Source: Bacteroidales bacterium
Lineage (GTDB): Bacteria > Bacteroidota > Bacteroidia > Bacteroidales > F082
Direction: 5' to 3'
Length of the DNA: 64,000 nt
NCBI GenBank assembly: GCA_017508895.1
Contig: JAFWRA010000141.1
Location: forward strand, 8,608-72,607
Shown here: one piece after another, positions 26,000-34,904 of the stretch
Layout of the letters: each line of letters opens with the position of its first letter
Numbering within the stretch: position 1 is the stretch's first letter
The notes under the pieces: model-generated
What the model saw: the letters and a program-made list of their open reading frames with translations, nothing else
Database searches by the model: none
Told to the model about the DNA's origin: nothing
Program-made: the position numbers and the translations under genes

Positions 26000-28543
26000 A
26001 TGAAAAAGTTACTTACAATTACAGTTCTAATGGCTTTGGCCTTGGGTGGATTTGCTCAAATCCTCCATTATGATTTCTCTGCTGTTTGTGAGACAGGACA
26101 AACCTTGTACTACCGTATCTCAAACGAGGAAGAAAAAACAGTAATGCTAACCTACCCGTTTTCGGAAGAAAACTCTTGGTTTACGGGCGATAATTATTAT
26201 GATGGTCATCCTGAGCCACAAGGAGAAATTACTCTGCCATTAACTGTGACTTACAACGATATACAATACTTCATAACCGCAATCGATGACAATGCTTTCA
26301 ATTATTGTTGTGGTTTGACGGGAAACCTAACCATACCCGAAGGTATCGTATCCATTGGATCCAGGGCTTTTCGTCATTGTAACTTTACATCCATTACACT
26401 ACCCAAAAGCCTAGAAGTAATAGTTTCCTTAGATTATGGATACGGTACTCCGTTTGTTTACTGTAGTTCTTTGGAGTCCATTTCTGTTGATGACGAGAAT
26501 CCGATATTCTATTCAGAAAACAATGCCATTATCAGAAGAGAAGATAAAACTTTAGTGGTGGGATGTAAAACAACCACCATTCCAGACGAGATTGAAACCA
26601 TTGGCCATTCGGCTTTTCAGGGAGCTGGTGACGGCGGTGATTTGGTTATCCCCAATTCTGTAACAGCTATCAATGACTATGCTTTCTATGAAAGCCAGTT
26701 TTCAGGAACAATCACGTTTTCGGATTCATTGAGATACATCGGTGTGAAGGCATTTAGTTATTGTCATATTTCAGGTTCGCTAAGCATTCCCAGTTCCGTA
26801 ACGGAGATCGGGAATTATGCCTTTTCTGATTGTAGTCATTTGACAGGTAATTTATCACTTTCTTCATCACTTTCCACAATTAATAAAAGAGCTTTCCAAC
26901 ATGTTGGCTGTAATGGTACCTTAATCATCCCAAACTCAGTGAACCATATCGGTGAGGGAGCTTTTTATTTCACTAATTATTCCGAACTTGTTTTAGGAAA
27001 TTCTGTCACAACTATTGAAGACAATGCATTTAATAACATCTGGAATAGTATTCATCTAACAGGTGCATTAAAACTACCTACCTCACTCATCGAAATTGGC
27101 CGTGAGGCATTTGCGTACACTGCCTTCGATGAAATCCATTCTCCAAACACGACACCACCCACGCTTAATACACTTGCTTTTCAACAGTGCGATAATAATA
27201 TTCCGATTCATATTCCTTTTGGCTGCACAGAAGCTTATCAAAACGCCGAGGGTTGGAACTATTTCACCAACTTTATCGAAGAAGAGCCTATCCTTTATAC
27301 CGACTATGAACCAGACACTTGTAAGTTCATCACTTCCAGCCATGAATCAGACTTTATGTTCGACATTGACCTTGACGGCACAGTCGATATGACCCTATCT
27401 GGATATACACAACATGGCGCCGTTCTTATTAACATTGCCATGTCGAATGGTTTTCAACTATGTCGCTCAAACGAAAATACCATTTTGAATGCTGATACAA
27501 TTAACTGGTTCCAAGCCGATGACCTATCGAATGGATTTCCTTTGGATAGTTATAGAAAAAGATTCGGATTCAGAAAAACTGTTGGCGAGCACTACTTCTA
27601 TGGATGGATGGAAATTTACTGGGATGGTATCTTCGTTCCCGAAGGCAAAATGATCTATTTAGACAGAATGGCTTTCTGCACCATCCCCGACTATCCTTTC
27701 CGCTGGGGACAAACAAGCTTAGACAGCATAACGATGGAAGGCTCCGAATGGTACTACGAAATCCTCAACGACGACGGCAGCATCACCTACCAACACTTGG
27801 AATGCACAGGCGACACCGTCATGCAAGGCAAGCGACCTAAGGTAATCGTGCGCAGCAACACACACTACGACCGCGATACCGTCACTGAAATATCACACGA
27901 ATACATCTATGAGGAAAACGGCTTCGTCTATTGGTGGAACAATGAGTTGGAAGAATTCACCACACTTTACAACCTCAATGCCAACGTTGGCGACGAATGG
28001 GAAATCAAGGTTGGAACTGAAAGCCTCACCATGCATGTGGATGCCGTAGAAAATTACGAATATGAAGGCAGAACCTATCGGATGCTTCATGTGAGCGACC
28101 CCAATGACCTTTTCAGTGGCGACATCGTGTGTGGCATCGGCCACCTCACCAGTTTCTTCCCCGAAAGGCTGATGAATCGAGGAAAAGGTTATCGTGTGGA
28201 AGGCATGCGTTGCTATTGGGTGGAGGGCGAACTGATCTTTAAATACGGAGACAGGGACTGCGACGAGGTGTATGAACAACTGCACAACGGCGTAGAGGAC
28301 AACCCTTCGGCAGGCTCAGGGACCTTTGTGGTTTATCCTAATCCTACCAACGGCATTCTCACCATTCATCATTCTGCATTCAGCATTCCGAATTCAGAAT
28401 TCAGAATTACCAACCTCATGGGACAAACTCTGCTGCAAGGCAACATCACCACCGAAACACAACAAATTAATATTGAATCATTGCCTGCTGGAATGTATTT
28501 CATCACCTTTGCAGGCGAAACACGGAAATTTGTGGTTCGATAA
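26000..28543 (+). CDS. T9SS cargo: BspA-type leucine-rich repeats, shared module, sorting domain
   Basis: 847 residues. Signal peptide 1-19. Residues about 60-430 are BspA-type (LRR_5) repeats: LTIPEGIVSIGSRAFRHC, LVIPNSVTAINDYAFYES, LSIPSSVTEIGNYAFSDC, LIIPNSVNHIGEGAFYF and others, about 22-23 residues each, as found in surface adhesins. A short linker domain follows, then the ~180-residue module shared with the two genes upstream (EWYYEILNDDGSITYQHLECTGDTVMQGKRPKVIV) and the sorting domain ending YFITFAGETRKFVVR. Two repeat elements are translated in frame (28303-28323, 28363-28409). It lies 92 bases after the TPR gene. Adhesion is a plausible role, not shown. Confidence 0.9.
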   Translation: MKKLLTITVLMALALGGFAQILHYDFSAVCETGQTLYYRISNEEEKTVMLTYPFSEENSWFTGDNYYDGHPEPQGEITLPLTVTYNDIQYFITAIDDNAFNYCCGLTGNLTIPEGIVSIGSRAFRHCNFTSITLPKSLEVIVSLDYGYGTPFVYCSSLESISVDDENPIFYSENNAIIRREDKTLVVGCKTTTIPDEIETIGHSAFQGAGDGGDLVIPNSVTAINDYAFYESQFSGTITFSDSLRYIGVKAFSYCHISGSLSIPSSVTEIGNYAFSDCSHLTGNLSLSSSLSTINKRAFQHVGCNGTLIIPNSVNHIGEGAFYFTNYSELVLGNSVTTIEDNAFNNIWNSIHLTGALKLPTSLIEIGREAFAYTAFDEIHSPNTTPPTLNTLAFQQCDNNIPIHIPFGCTEAYQNAEGWNYFTNFIEEEPILYTDYEPDTCKFITSSHESDFMFDIDLDGTVDMTLSGYTQHGAVLINIAMSNGFQLCRSNENTILNADTINWFQADDLSNGFPLDSYRKRFGFRKTVGEHYFYGWMEIYWDGIFVPEGKMIYLDRMAFCTIPDYPFRWGQTSLDSITMEGSEWYYEILNDDGSITYQHLECTGDTVMQGKRPKVIVRSNTHYDRDTVTEISHEYIYEENGFVYWWNNELEEFTTLYNLNANVGDEWEIKVGTESLTMHVDAVENYEYEGRTYRMLHVSDPNDLFSGDIVCGIGHLTSFFPERLMNRGKGYRVEGMRCYWVEGELIFKYGDRDCDEVYEQLHNGVEDNPSAGSGTFVVYPNPTNGILTIHHSAFSIPNSEFRITNLMGQTLLQGNITTETQQINIESLPAGMYFITFAGETRKFVVR
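28303..28323. repeat. In-frame CCCTTCGGCAGGCTCAGGGA element
   Basis: Second copy of the element at 22480 (one base different), translated as PSAGSGT at the same hinge between shared module and sorting domain. Confidence 0.65.
28363..28409. repeat. In-frame ATTCTGCATTC/GAATTCAGAATT repeat run
   Basis: Short-period self-complementary run translated as HHSAFSIPNSEFRI inside the sorting domain. It is the same family as the asnS-rpoN spacer repeat (13121-13192), and lies in the same loop as the palindromes of the two paralogues. Confidence 0.65.
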
Positions 28544-28552
28544 ACATGAGCT

Positions 28553-28625
28553 TGTAGGGCTGTCGTACTACGGAAGTCGCTCGATAAAAACGACACAGCG
28601 GCGGCTACGATGTGACAGCCCTACA
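28553..28625. repeat. Inverted repeat between convergent genes
   Basis: A perfect 12-base inverted repeat, TGTAGGGCTGTC (28553-28564) and its complement (28614-28625), encloses 49 bases with smaller GTCGT/ACGAC pairings. It fills the space between the T9SS gene and the convergent AsmA-like gene. It may be a bidirectional terminator or a non-autonomous palindromic element; it has no T-tract. Confidence 0.6.
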
Positions 28626-28640
28626 GGCAAACGAAAGCAT

Positions 28641-31600
28641 TTACCTCACATTCGACTTCAAGCGGTCGGCGATTTTCTTCTTTAGTTCGAAATACAGTTG
28701 CTCTCGGTCGCTACGTTTGTTGGGTTTGTAAAGATTGGGGTATTTGCAGTCTTCAAGCTTGTATTCCAACTTGTTGAATGGTCCCGAAATCTTCAATCCC
28801 AATCTCACTGGCAAAGGCGACTGCGTCACTGAGAGATGGTATTCACCGTTCTTGTCCAAAGTCATACGTCCGTCAACCGTTACCTTGTATTTCCCGATGG
28901 CAATCTGCGAAGGCCACAGATCAATCTCATCCTTAAATGCCGTGAGTTGCACATCGAGACTATCGACACGGTACTCACCATTGGTGCTGACATTCAGCAT
29001 GTCGGTAATCTTCGTAAAGGTGAATTTATCATTCACTGTCAGGTTCTTGCCCTCAATGTCGGCAGCGGCACGCAAGGTGGAAATCTTGGGCTCGTAGTTC
29101 GACTTGAGATTGGTCTCAGCCCCAAGATGGAACTCGCCCTGTCCATCGAAGGTCTTCAGCATAGGCACCAACGTATCGATATAGGGAATCATGTGCAACA
29201 AGTCGTTAATCTGCACATTGAGCAGGTGAAAGTCCATGGCCAAGAAGAGGTTGTTCTTCCGTGGTGACTGGTACATGGCCGTAAGTTGCATCTCGGCAGC
29301 CTTGTTGGTGAAACCGATTTCCTGCAAAATCAAGGTACCATCCTTCACCGTGAGCGTTCCGTTGAGGTTGTTCAGGTCAAAGTTGTCATACAAAGCCTTC
29401 TTCGTGTTTAGGATGAAGCTGAAATCGACTCCCTCAGGAACCATAAACGGATTGTCTTCGCCATAATCATTGGTTTCGGTTGCTGAGCCCTCGGATGAAG
29501 GCGAAGCACCAAGGCCGCTGGTCAAATCCATGATTTCGTTGATATCCATAAGATTGGAGGTGAGTTGCATCTCACCTTTCATCAAATTCTTGTGGTCTTC
29601 TATCCACTTCTTGACACCAATGACGCTCCCTTGCAGGCTCATGTCGGACTGCCCGATGCGGAAGGTGCTCTTCTTGAAATCGAGTTCGTCGGAATTAAAG
29701 AGGAAATCAATGTTGTTGATGCGGATTTCTTCATCGAGACCCGACACCTGCACCACGGCATTGTTAAGCATAAAGTCGGCCAACGGATTCCATTGGTTCA
29801 GGAAATCTTTCTTGTCTTTGTTTTGATCCACTGACGCATCCACTTTCAATGACTTCGTGTTCAAAGCATAACTCTTGCCCATGGCGGCATCCAGTTCGTT
29901 GCTGTTGAAGACGACATGTGCCTTCAGTCCCTTTGAATGTTTGGTAGGCTGAGTAACGAAATTAACGGAGGGTCGGTTGATTTGTGCCGAAATGCTATCA
30001 TACTTCAAATCCAAATGGCCGAACTTCAGGTCGGCATTCAGGTCCATCTTTTCCATTCCTTTCTTGATATTGTCGGCACTCACATCAACGGCAAAATCCT
30101 TCACATCGGCTCGAATGCCTTCACCCATTCGGGCCTGGAACACATCGGAAGCAAGGGATACAAAGCCTCCCCTACGACCCTTTTCCTTTGCCGAGGCAGG
30201 TAAGGTGAGTCCCAGATGAAGCATAGGTGCCGTTGCATGAATGGTATCCATATCGAATGCAAAATTCTTGACTTTCAACTTTCCTTTGGCAACAAGACGG
30301 TTGAGGTTGTAGTCTTTCAGAGTCTTCATCAGTTGCTTCAGTGTGAAATTGGCATCCAGGTTGAGGTCAGTACGGCCGTCCAACTTGAGGTTCTTAGGCA
30401 GAAAACCTTTCAAATCATTTATCGGCACATCCCCTTTCACGTTGAATTTGAAACGCATGTCACCCAACAAGTCCTTGATCGTGCCTTTTAGATTAAGGTC
30501 GCTGCGGTTGAATTTGGCATTCAAGCTATTGACTTCTACACTACCCGTACTTTCGTTGAGGTCCAAATCCAGCAAGCCATCCAGATTGATAGCTGTAAAA
30601 GGATAAGGCAGACGTGGAACGTTGACCGTGGCATTGTCGGTTTGGATTTTAGCCGATATCACGGGCATGAGGCTGTCGTTGTATATGCCTTTCACCTCGA
30701 CCGCATTGAGTGTCAACTTGCCGGAATAATTAATATCGCTCAGCCGCTGCTGAATGCGTTCTGGTAAGTAGGTCAACACATCCTCGATGAGCAAAGTATT
30801 GGTATTCAAGTTCAAATCAAGATTGTAATCACCATTCTCAGCCATTCCAGCATCGCCTCCCAAATCAATTAGATAACTGTTTAATCCGATTTGCGCCTGA
30901 TCCAAATGGGCGGCTTTGTCCTTCAAACTCAACTGAAGCGGCAGATTCAAGCTCAACGTATCGTTTTTCAGATAAGGCTCCTTGAGATCCAGACAAATGC
31001 CCGGAGTGCCCAATTTCAAAACCCCTGAAATCTGATTCATCTCAGTGACATCGCCATCGAAATCCAGATTCAATGATTTCAATGCCATTTTGATAGCTTT
31101 CATCTTCAGATTCAAATCATCTGCTTTCAAGGTCAGGTTTGCGCTGATGTCTTGATTTTGCATATTGCCTTTCAAATCAAGATTGAGGCCTTTGACTTGA
31201 GCCATCATCCCATTGCGGTCATCAGAATACAGCAAAGTGGAATTCTTCAGTTTCACTTCCTCAATGTCAACCAGATAATCAAAAGAAGTATGGGTTGTAT
31301 CATCACTCGTGTTGAACACATTGAGGTTGCTGTTGCCTATGGAATCCGTATAGAGGTTGACAAAAGCGTCCTCAAGGATGCAACGCCTGAGAATGATTTC
31401 CTTCTCTTTCAAGAGTTTCTTGGCATCCACAACAACAATAAGGTTGTCGATGTTGGCCATGGTATCGGAAGGTGAGCCCGGCATCGGATTGATGAGCGCG
31501 ACATTCTCGATTGCAATGCCTACATTGGGAAAGGTCTTGAACAAGGTAAGATCAGCCTTGCCCAACTGCATCTCACAGTTCACAAACTGCGGTGCGTATT

Positions 31601-31724
31601 TTCTGACCATTTTGGTGAGTCTACCCGAGGAAGTAATCATCGCTGCTGCAATGCCAGCAACAACAAGCACCAATCCGACAAGGGATGCCAAAGTTATACC
31701 CGTGATTTTCAGTGCTTTTTTCAT
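28641..31724 (-). CDS. AsmA-family protein
   Basis: 1027 residues. An N-terminal transmembrane anchor (about 7-29, ITGITLASLVGLVLVVAGIAAAM) is followed by SSGRLTKMVRKYAPQFVNCEMQLGKADLTLFKTFPNVGIAIENVALINP, the usual AsmA-like N-terminal region. The rest is a long run of beta-strand repeats rich in Leu, Asp and Asn (LDLKGNMQNQDISANLTLKADDLNLKM), typical of the bridge-like lipid transport superfamily thought to carry phospholipid between membranes. The C-terminus LGLKISGPFNKLEYKLEDCKYPNLYKP is also common in Bacteroidota AsmA proteins. Second gene of an operon with a small lipoprotein 3 bases upstream. Confidence 0.88.
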   Translation of the reverse strand: MKKALKITGITLASLVGLVLVVAGIAAAMITSSGRLTKMVRKYAPQFVNCEMQLGKADLTLFKTFPNVGIAIENVALINPMPGSPSDTMANIDNLIVVVDAKKLLKEKEIILRRCILEDAFVNLYTDSIGNSNLNVFNTSDDTTHTSFDYLVDIEEVKLKNSTLLYSDDRNGMMAQVKGLNLDLKGNMQNQDISANLTLKADDLNLKMKAIKMALKSLNLDFDGDVTEMNQISGVLKLGTPGICLDLKEPYLKNDTLSLNLPLQLSLKDKAAHLDQAQIGLNSYLIDLGGDAGMAENGDYNLDLNLNTNTLLIEDVLTYLPERIQQRLSDINYSGKLTLNAVEVKGIYNDSLMPVISAKIQTDNATVNVPRLPYPFTAINLDGLLDLDLNESTGSVEVNSLNAKFNRSDLNLKGTIKDLLGDMRFKFNVKGDVPINDLKGFLPKNLKLDGRTDLNLDANFTLKQLMKTLKDYNLNRLVAKGKLKVKNFAFDMDTIHATAPMLHLGLTLPASAKEKGRRGGFVSLASDVFQARMGEGIRADVKDFAVDVSADNIKKGMEKMDLNADLKFGHLDLKYDSISAQINRPSVNFVTQPTKHSKGLKAHVVFNSNELDAAMGKSYALNTKSLKVDASVDQNKDKKDFLNQWNPLADFMLNNAVVQVSGLDEEIRINNIDFLFNSDELDFKKSTFRIGQSDMSLQGSVIGVKKWIEDHKNLMKGEMQLTSNLMDINEIMDLTSGLGASPSSEGSATETNDYGEDNPFMVPEGVDFSFILNTKKALYDNFDLNNLNGTLTVKDGTLILQEIGFTNKAAEMQLTAMYQSPRKNNLFLAMDFHLLNVQINDLLHMIPYIDTLVPMLKTFDGQGEFHLGAETNLKSNYEPKISTLRAAADIEGKNLTVNDKFTFTKITDMLNVSTNGEYRVDSLDVQLTAFKDEIDLWPSQIAIGKYKVTVDGRMTLDKNGEYHLSVTQSPLPVRLGLKISGPFNKLEYKLEDCKYPNLYKPNKRSDREQLYFELKKKIADRLKSNVR

Positions 31725-31727
31725 GGG

Positions 31728-32090
31728 TTATTCGACTTTCGTATAATAATGGGTTTTGCCATAGTCGTCGCTATAAACAAGCGTTGATGGGGTAAGCGAA
31801 GAGACCGTATATACTTTGGGGACGGTAACAAAGGTTCCAATATGCTCATGAACAAGTGTCGCACCATCCAGCGACCACTTGAAGAGCTGGGCTTCTGCCT
31901 CGCTAACATCATCACTCACATCCCATGTGGCCCCCAACCCAGTATTGTCATAGCGTTCAAACACAGAGCCTTCCTGCCAACGGCCATACAACAACGTCGC
32001 GTCGAAGTTATCCTCGTTACCAAAGCCACTACAGGAGCTAACGCCCAGCATCAGTAGCACTCCCATAAGTAAATAGAGTAGTTTTTTCAT
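31728..32090 (-). CDS. Lipocalin-like small lipoprotein
   Basis: 120 residues with a lipoprotein signal (MKKLLYLLMGVLLMLGVSSC, Cys20). The mature part FDATLLYGRWQEGSVFERYDNTG ... WSLDGATLVHEHIGT ... YTVSSLTPSTLVYSDDYGKTHYYTKVE has the G-x-W opening and beta pattern of small lipocalin-like proteins. It lies directly upstream of the AsmA-like gene, so the two are co-transcribed. A TACTTTTG element (minus strand, 32131-32138) lies 41 bases upstream. Ligand unknown. Confidence 0.75.
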   Translation of the reverse strand: MKKLLYLLMGVLLMLGVSSCSGFGNEDNFDATLLYGRWQEGSVFERYDNTGLGATWDVSDDVSEAEAQLFKWSLDGATLVHEHIGTFVTVPKVYTVSSLTPSTLVYSDDYGKTHYYTKVE

Positions 32091-32130
32091 TGTTTAGTAT
32101 TATTCGTTTGCTTTGATTCTTATTTTTCGG

Positions 32131-32158
32131 CAAAAGTAATAAGATTTTTCTATCTTTG
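32131..32158. promoter_or_regulatory. Divergent promoter elements
   Basis: TACTTTTG on the minus strand (32131-32138) faces the lipocalin-like/AsmA operon. TATCTTTG on the plus strand (32151-32158) faces the amidase/tadA operon, 21 bases before its start codon. Upstream TTG elements are weak on both sides. Confidence 0.45.
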
Positions 32159-32178
32159 CATCAGTATTCAATTTAATC

Positions 32179-32973
32179 ATGCAAAACCTCAATATCGCTT
32201 ACATTCAGTCCGATCTCAAATGGGAAGACAAATCAGCTAATCTGCAGCATTTCAACCAGTTGTTGGAACAAGTCAAACCCGAAACCGACTTGATTCTTTT
32301 CCCAGAGACTTTTACAACGGCCTTCCCGGTTGACCCCAAAAACTATGCCGAAAAAGAAGACGGCACGACGATGCAGTGGCTAAAAACGCAATCCAAAGCC
32401 CAAAACGCAGTGATTTGCGCTACTTTCCCGTTGGAAAAGGATGGACACTATTACAACAGTCTCGTCTGGATGCGCCCCGACGGCAGTTATGAGCTCTATT
32501 TCAAGCGGCACACCTTCACTATGGGTGGCGAAGACAAATTGGTGGAACACGGTGAGAAACAACTGGTTGTGGAGCTGAAAGGCTGGCGCATCCGCCCCAT
32601 GGTGTGTTATGACATCCGCTTCCCTGTGTGGGCCCGCAACCGCTACGAAAACGGACTATATGAATACGATTTGGCCTTCTATCTCGCCAATTTCCCCGAC
32701 TCCAGAATGATTGTGTGGAACACACTCCTGGTAGCCCGCGCCATTGAGAACCAAGCCTATTGGATAGGTGTGAACCGTGTCGGTGAAGATGCCAACGACT
32801 TGCACTATAGCGGAGAGTCGCAGGTCATCAATTCTCGTGGCGAGGTCATCTCGAAGGCTGAAGCCTACAAGGAAGCGGTGATGCACTGCACCTTGGACTA
32901 TGAAAAGCTGGAGCGCTTCAGACAAAAATTCCCTTTGGGACCCGATTGGGATGGGTTTGAAATCAAAAACTAA
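32179..32973 (+). CDS. Omega-amidase / nitrilase-family amidohydrolase
   Basis: 264 residues, the full length of the carbon-nitrogen hydrolase family. The catalytic triad is visible: Glu in LILFPETFTTAF (about 43), Lys in YFKRHTFTMGGE (about 110) and Cys in RPMVCYDIRFPVWARN (about 145). The closest remembered relatives are the YafV-type omega-amidases that hydrolyse alpha-ketoglutaramate or alpha-ketosuccinamate, a metabolite repair role. It ends ...PLGPDWDGFEI, also as in that group. tadA starts 5 bases after its stop. Substrate not proven by sequence. Confidence 0.88.
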   Translation: MQNLNIAYIQSDLKWEDKSANLQHFNQLLEQVKPETDLILFPETFTTAFPVDPKNYAEKEDGTTMQWLKTQSKAQNAVICATFPLEKDGHYYNSLVWMRPDGSYELYFKRHTFTMGGEDKLVEHGEKQLVVELKGWRIRPMVCYDIRFPVWARNRYENGLYEYDLAFYLANFPDSRMIVWNTLLVARAIENQAYWIGVNRVGEDANDLHYSGESQVINSRGEVISKAEAYKEAVMHCTLDYEKLERFRQKFPLGPDWDGFEIKN

Positions 32974-32977
32974 AACT

Positions 32978-33421
32978 ATGCCATTGACCGTTTTCTCCGA
33001 CGAATACTACATGAAACAAGCCTATCAAGAGGCTCAAGCTGCCCTTGAGGCCGAAGAAATCCCCATTGGTGCTGTGGTAGTGTGCAACAACAAGGTCATC
33101 GCCCGCGCCCACAACCAAACCGAAACCCTCAACGACGTGACCGCCCATGCCGAGATGCTGGCCATCACTGCCGCTGCCAACGCATTAGGAGCCAAATACT
33201 TGGACGAATGTACGCTGTATGTCACCTTGGAGCCCTGCCCCATGTGTGCCGGAGCCCTATGCCATGCCCATATCGGCAAAATCATTTGGGCTGCCGACGA
33301 CCCGAAAAATGGATTCTCACGCTTCGGCAACATGCTCCATCCCAAGACGAAGATCGATACTGGTATCATGCACGACGAATGTCTCTCGTTATTGACTGAG
33401 TTTTTCAAGAAAAGAAGATGA
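32978..33421 (+). CDS. tadA: tRNA-specific adenosine deaminase
   Basis: 147 residues. It converts adenosine 34 of tRNA-Arg(ACG) to inosine. The zinc site is complete: HAE in VTAHAEMLAI (proton-shuttle Glu) and PCPMC in LEPCPMCAGALCHAHIGKIIWAADDPKNG. IPIGAVVVCNNKVIARAHN is also typical. I chose ATG 32978 (MPLTVFSDEYYMKQAYQEA), 5 bases after the amidase stop, over an in-frame ATG inside that gene. Complete. Confidence 0.95.
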   Translation: MPLTVFSDEYYMKQAYQEAQAALEAEEIPIGAVVVCNNKVIARAHNQTETLNDVTAHAEMLAITAAANALGAKYLDECTLYVTLEPCPMCAGALCHAHIGKIIWAADDPKNGFSRFGNMLHPKTKIDTGIMHDECLSLLTEFFKKRR

Positions 33422-33479
33422 TTTTGCGCGAAACAGCTTTTTCTGTGCAATCATTGCAATTTTGCCGAAAAATAAATGG

Positions 33480-33487
33480 TAAATTTG
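33480..33487 (+). promoter_or_regulatory. -7 element before the AraC-type gene
   Basis: TAAATTTG, a full TAnnTTTG match, 24 bases upstream of the start codon at 33511; the upstream element is unclear. Confidence 0.4.
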
Positions 33488-33510
33488 CACACTTTTAAGA
33501 CAAGATTTCA

Positions 33511-34182
33511 ATGACAGGGCCTCAACTGCTTACATTAGCCATTATTATTGCGTTCGTATTGGCTTTCATTATCACAATGGTCGTGCTAAACATCCATGCC
33601 AAAAAGATGTTCTCCACCAATTCAAGGTTGGTGGACAACCAAAATGCCTTATTGGAGCAAAACAAGCAGCAGGAAAAAGACAAAACCGAGTTGAAAAAAC
33701 GAATTAATGAGTTGGAGGAAGAACTGAAGAACCAAACAGGAGGTGAAGTGGCTCAACTGAGGGAGCAAACGCGCGAGTACCGCGAGAACATCGAACTGAC
33801 TTCCGACATGAGCGACGATGACCTGTTGGCTTGGATAGACAAAAAGATGGACGAAATGCGCCTATATACCGACACCAATCTCACTTTGAAATCCTTAGCG
33901 AACGCCCTGGGACTGACGCAACGGCGGTTAGGGTCTTTGTTCAAAAGCCATCCTAACTACACCAGCTTGGGCGACTATCTCAACGAGAAACGTGTTTTGT
34001 TGGCCTGTAGGCTACTGCGCGAGAAACCCAACTGGACCATCGAAGCCATTGGAACGGAAGCCGGATTTGGCAGTCGCCGCACTTTCCAAATGGAAATGAA
34101 ACACCGTTTTGGCATCACGCCTTTGCAATACCGACAGGGGATGGAAACCGCCCATCAAGAAACACCACAAACTTCAGATTAA
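33511..34182 (+). CDS. Membrane-anchored AraC-type transcriptional regulator
   Basis: 223 residues. One N-terminal transmembrane helix (about 6-27, LLTLAIIIAFVLAFIITMVVL), a coiled-coil (about 35-95, Lys/Glu/Gln-rich), then an AraC-type double helix-turn-helix (about 115-205): LTLKSLANALGLTQRRLGSLFKSH, NEKRVLLACRLLREKPNWTIEAIGTEAGFGSRRTFQMEMKHRFGITPLQYRQ. The short cytoplasmic layout lacks any ligand-binding domain, as in the C-terminal part of Bacteroidota membrane regulators. Its 3' end overlaps the convergent membrane protein gene by 9 bases. Targets unknown. Confidence 0.85.
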   Translation: MTGPQLLTLAIIIAFVLAFIITMVVLNIHAKKMFSTNSRLVDNQNALLEQNKQQEKDKTELKKRINELEEELKNQTGGEVAQLREQTREYRENIELTSDMSDDDLLAWIDKKMDEMRLYTDTNLTLKSLANALGLTQRRLGSLFKSHPNYTSLGDYLNEKRVLLACRLLREKPNWTIEAIGTEAGFGSRRTFQMEMKHRFGITPLQYRQGMETAHQETPQTSD

Positions 34183-34776
34183 TACCCGCCGCTGCACCCA
34201 AGCATAAATGACGATAACAGCCATGGTGGAAATTTCCATAGGTAGGTTGGCCAAACCCGATTTGGGGCCGACTAGCAGGAAGGAGACAACGGGGATAATG
34301 CTGGAAATCAAGATGTAGAGCGCCATCCAAATGCCCACCTGACGGAGCCGACCACGGTAGCTGAAAGCAATGACACAGCCCAAAGGCAGATAAACCAACA
34401 TGAGCGAAACGGCTACAGGCAGACCAACACTATACATGATGGCTGGAGCCAACTCTGTCACAAACCCAGCGAGGTTCAGCGCAATGACCACCCACCACCA
34501 TGTCGTGAATGGACGGTAAAGAGGCTTCATGCCTCGCAACAGCCCAAAATACATCACCAAGGCCCCAAAGGTCTGGATGATGCCTCGTACCCAAGAAAGA
34601 TGGGTTTCCTCTAACCAGTGCATCAGCGGGGCATAGTTGACGACAGCTTGCAAAAGGTAGCACACAAAAGCCACCTCGATGAGCCAACGCGGCAGGCCGC
34701 TGTCCACATGGTTCACAAGGCACTGGCTTTCCATGCTTTCCGCCTTCTCGATAGGGGTTTGTTCTTTTGTTTCCAT
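34174..34776 (-). CDS. Integral membrane protein, unknown function
   Basis: 200 residues with about six hydrophobic segments (WLIEVAFVCYLLQAVVNYA, IIQTFGALVMYFGLL, WWWVVIALNLAGFVTEL, VAVSLMLVYLPLGCVIAF, VGIWMALYILISSIIPVVSFLLV, ISTMAVIVIYAWV). I do not recognise a family. I chose ATG 34776 because a TACTTTTG element lies only 6 bases upstream and the previous operon's terminator overlaps any longer version. It is convergent with and overlaps the AraC-type gene. Confidence 0.75.
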   Translation of the reverse strand: METKEQTPIEKAESMESQCLVNHVDSGLPRWLIEVAFVCYLLQAVVNYAPLMHWLEETHLSWVRGIIQTFGALVMYFGLLRGMKPLYRPFTTWWWVVIALNLAGFVTELAPAIMYSVGLPVAVSLMLVYLPLGCVIAFSYRGRLRQVGIWMALYILISSIIPVVSFLLVGPKSGLANLPMEISTMAVIVIYAWVQRRVLI

Positions 34777-34781
34777 GACCG

Positions 34782-34789
34782 CAAAAGTA
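34782..34789 (-). promoter_or_regulatory. -7 element of the membrane protein gene
   Basis: TACTTTTG on the minus strand, 6 bases before the chosen start codon at 34776; this implies a nearly leaderless message. Confidence 0.4.
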
Positions 34790-34834
34790 CAGTTTTTGCA
34801 ACAATGTTCAGAAAAAATGAGATGTTTGTCCACA

Positions 34835-34880
34835 AAAAACAATTTGCCCGGCCTTCCAAACAGGGGAAAGTCGGGCAAAT
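34835..34880 (-). terminator. Terminator of the lipoprotein triplet
   Basis: On the minus strand TTTGCCCG pairs with CGGGCAAA (34843-34850 with 34872-34879), with further TTTCC/GGAAG pairing in the loop, followed by TTGTTTTTT. It ends the operon 36341-34905. Confidence 0.75.
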
Positions 34881-34904
34881 AAAAGAGAATCTCCTTACCG
34901 ATGC

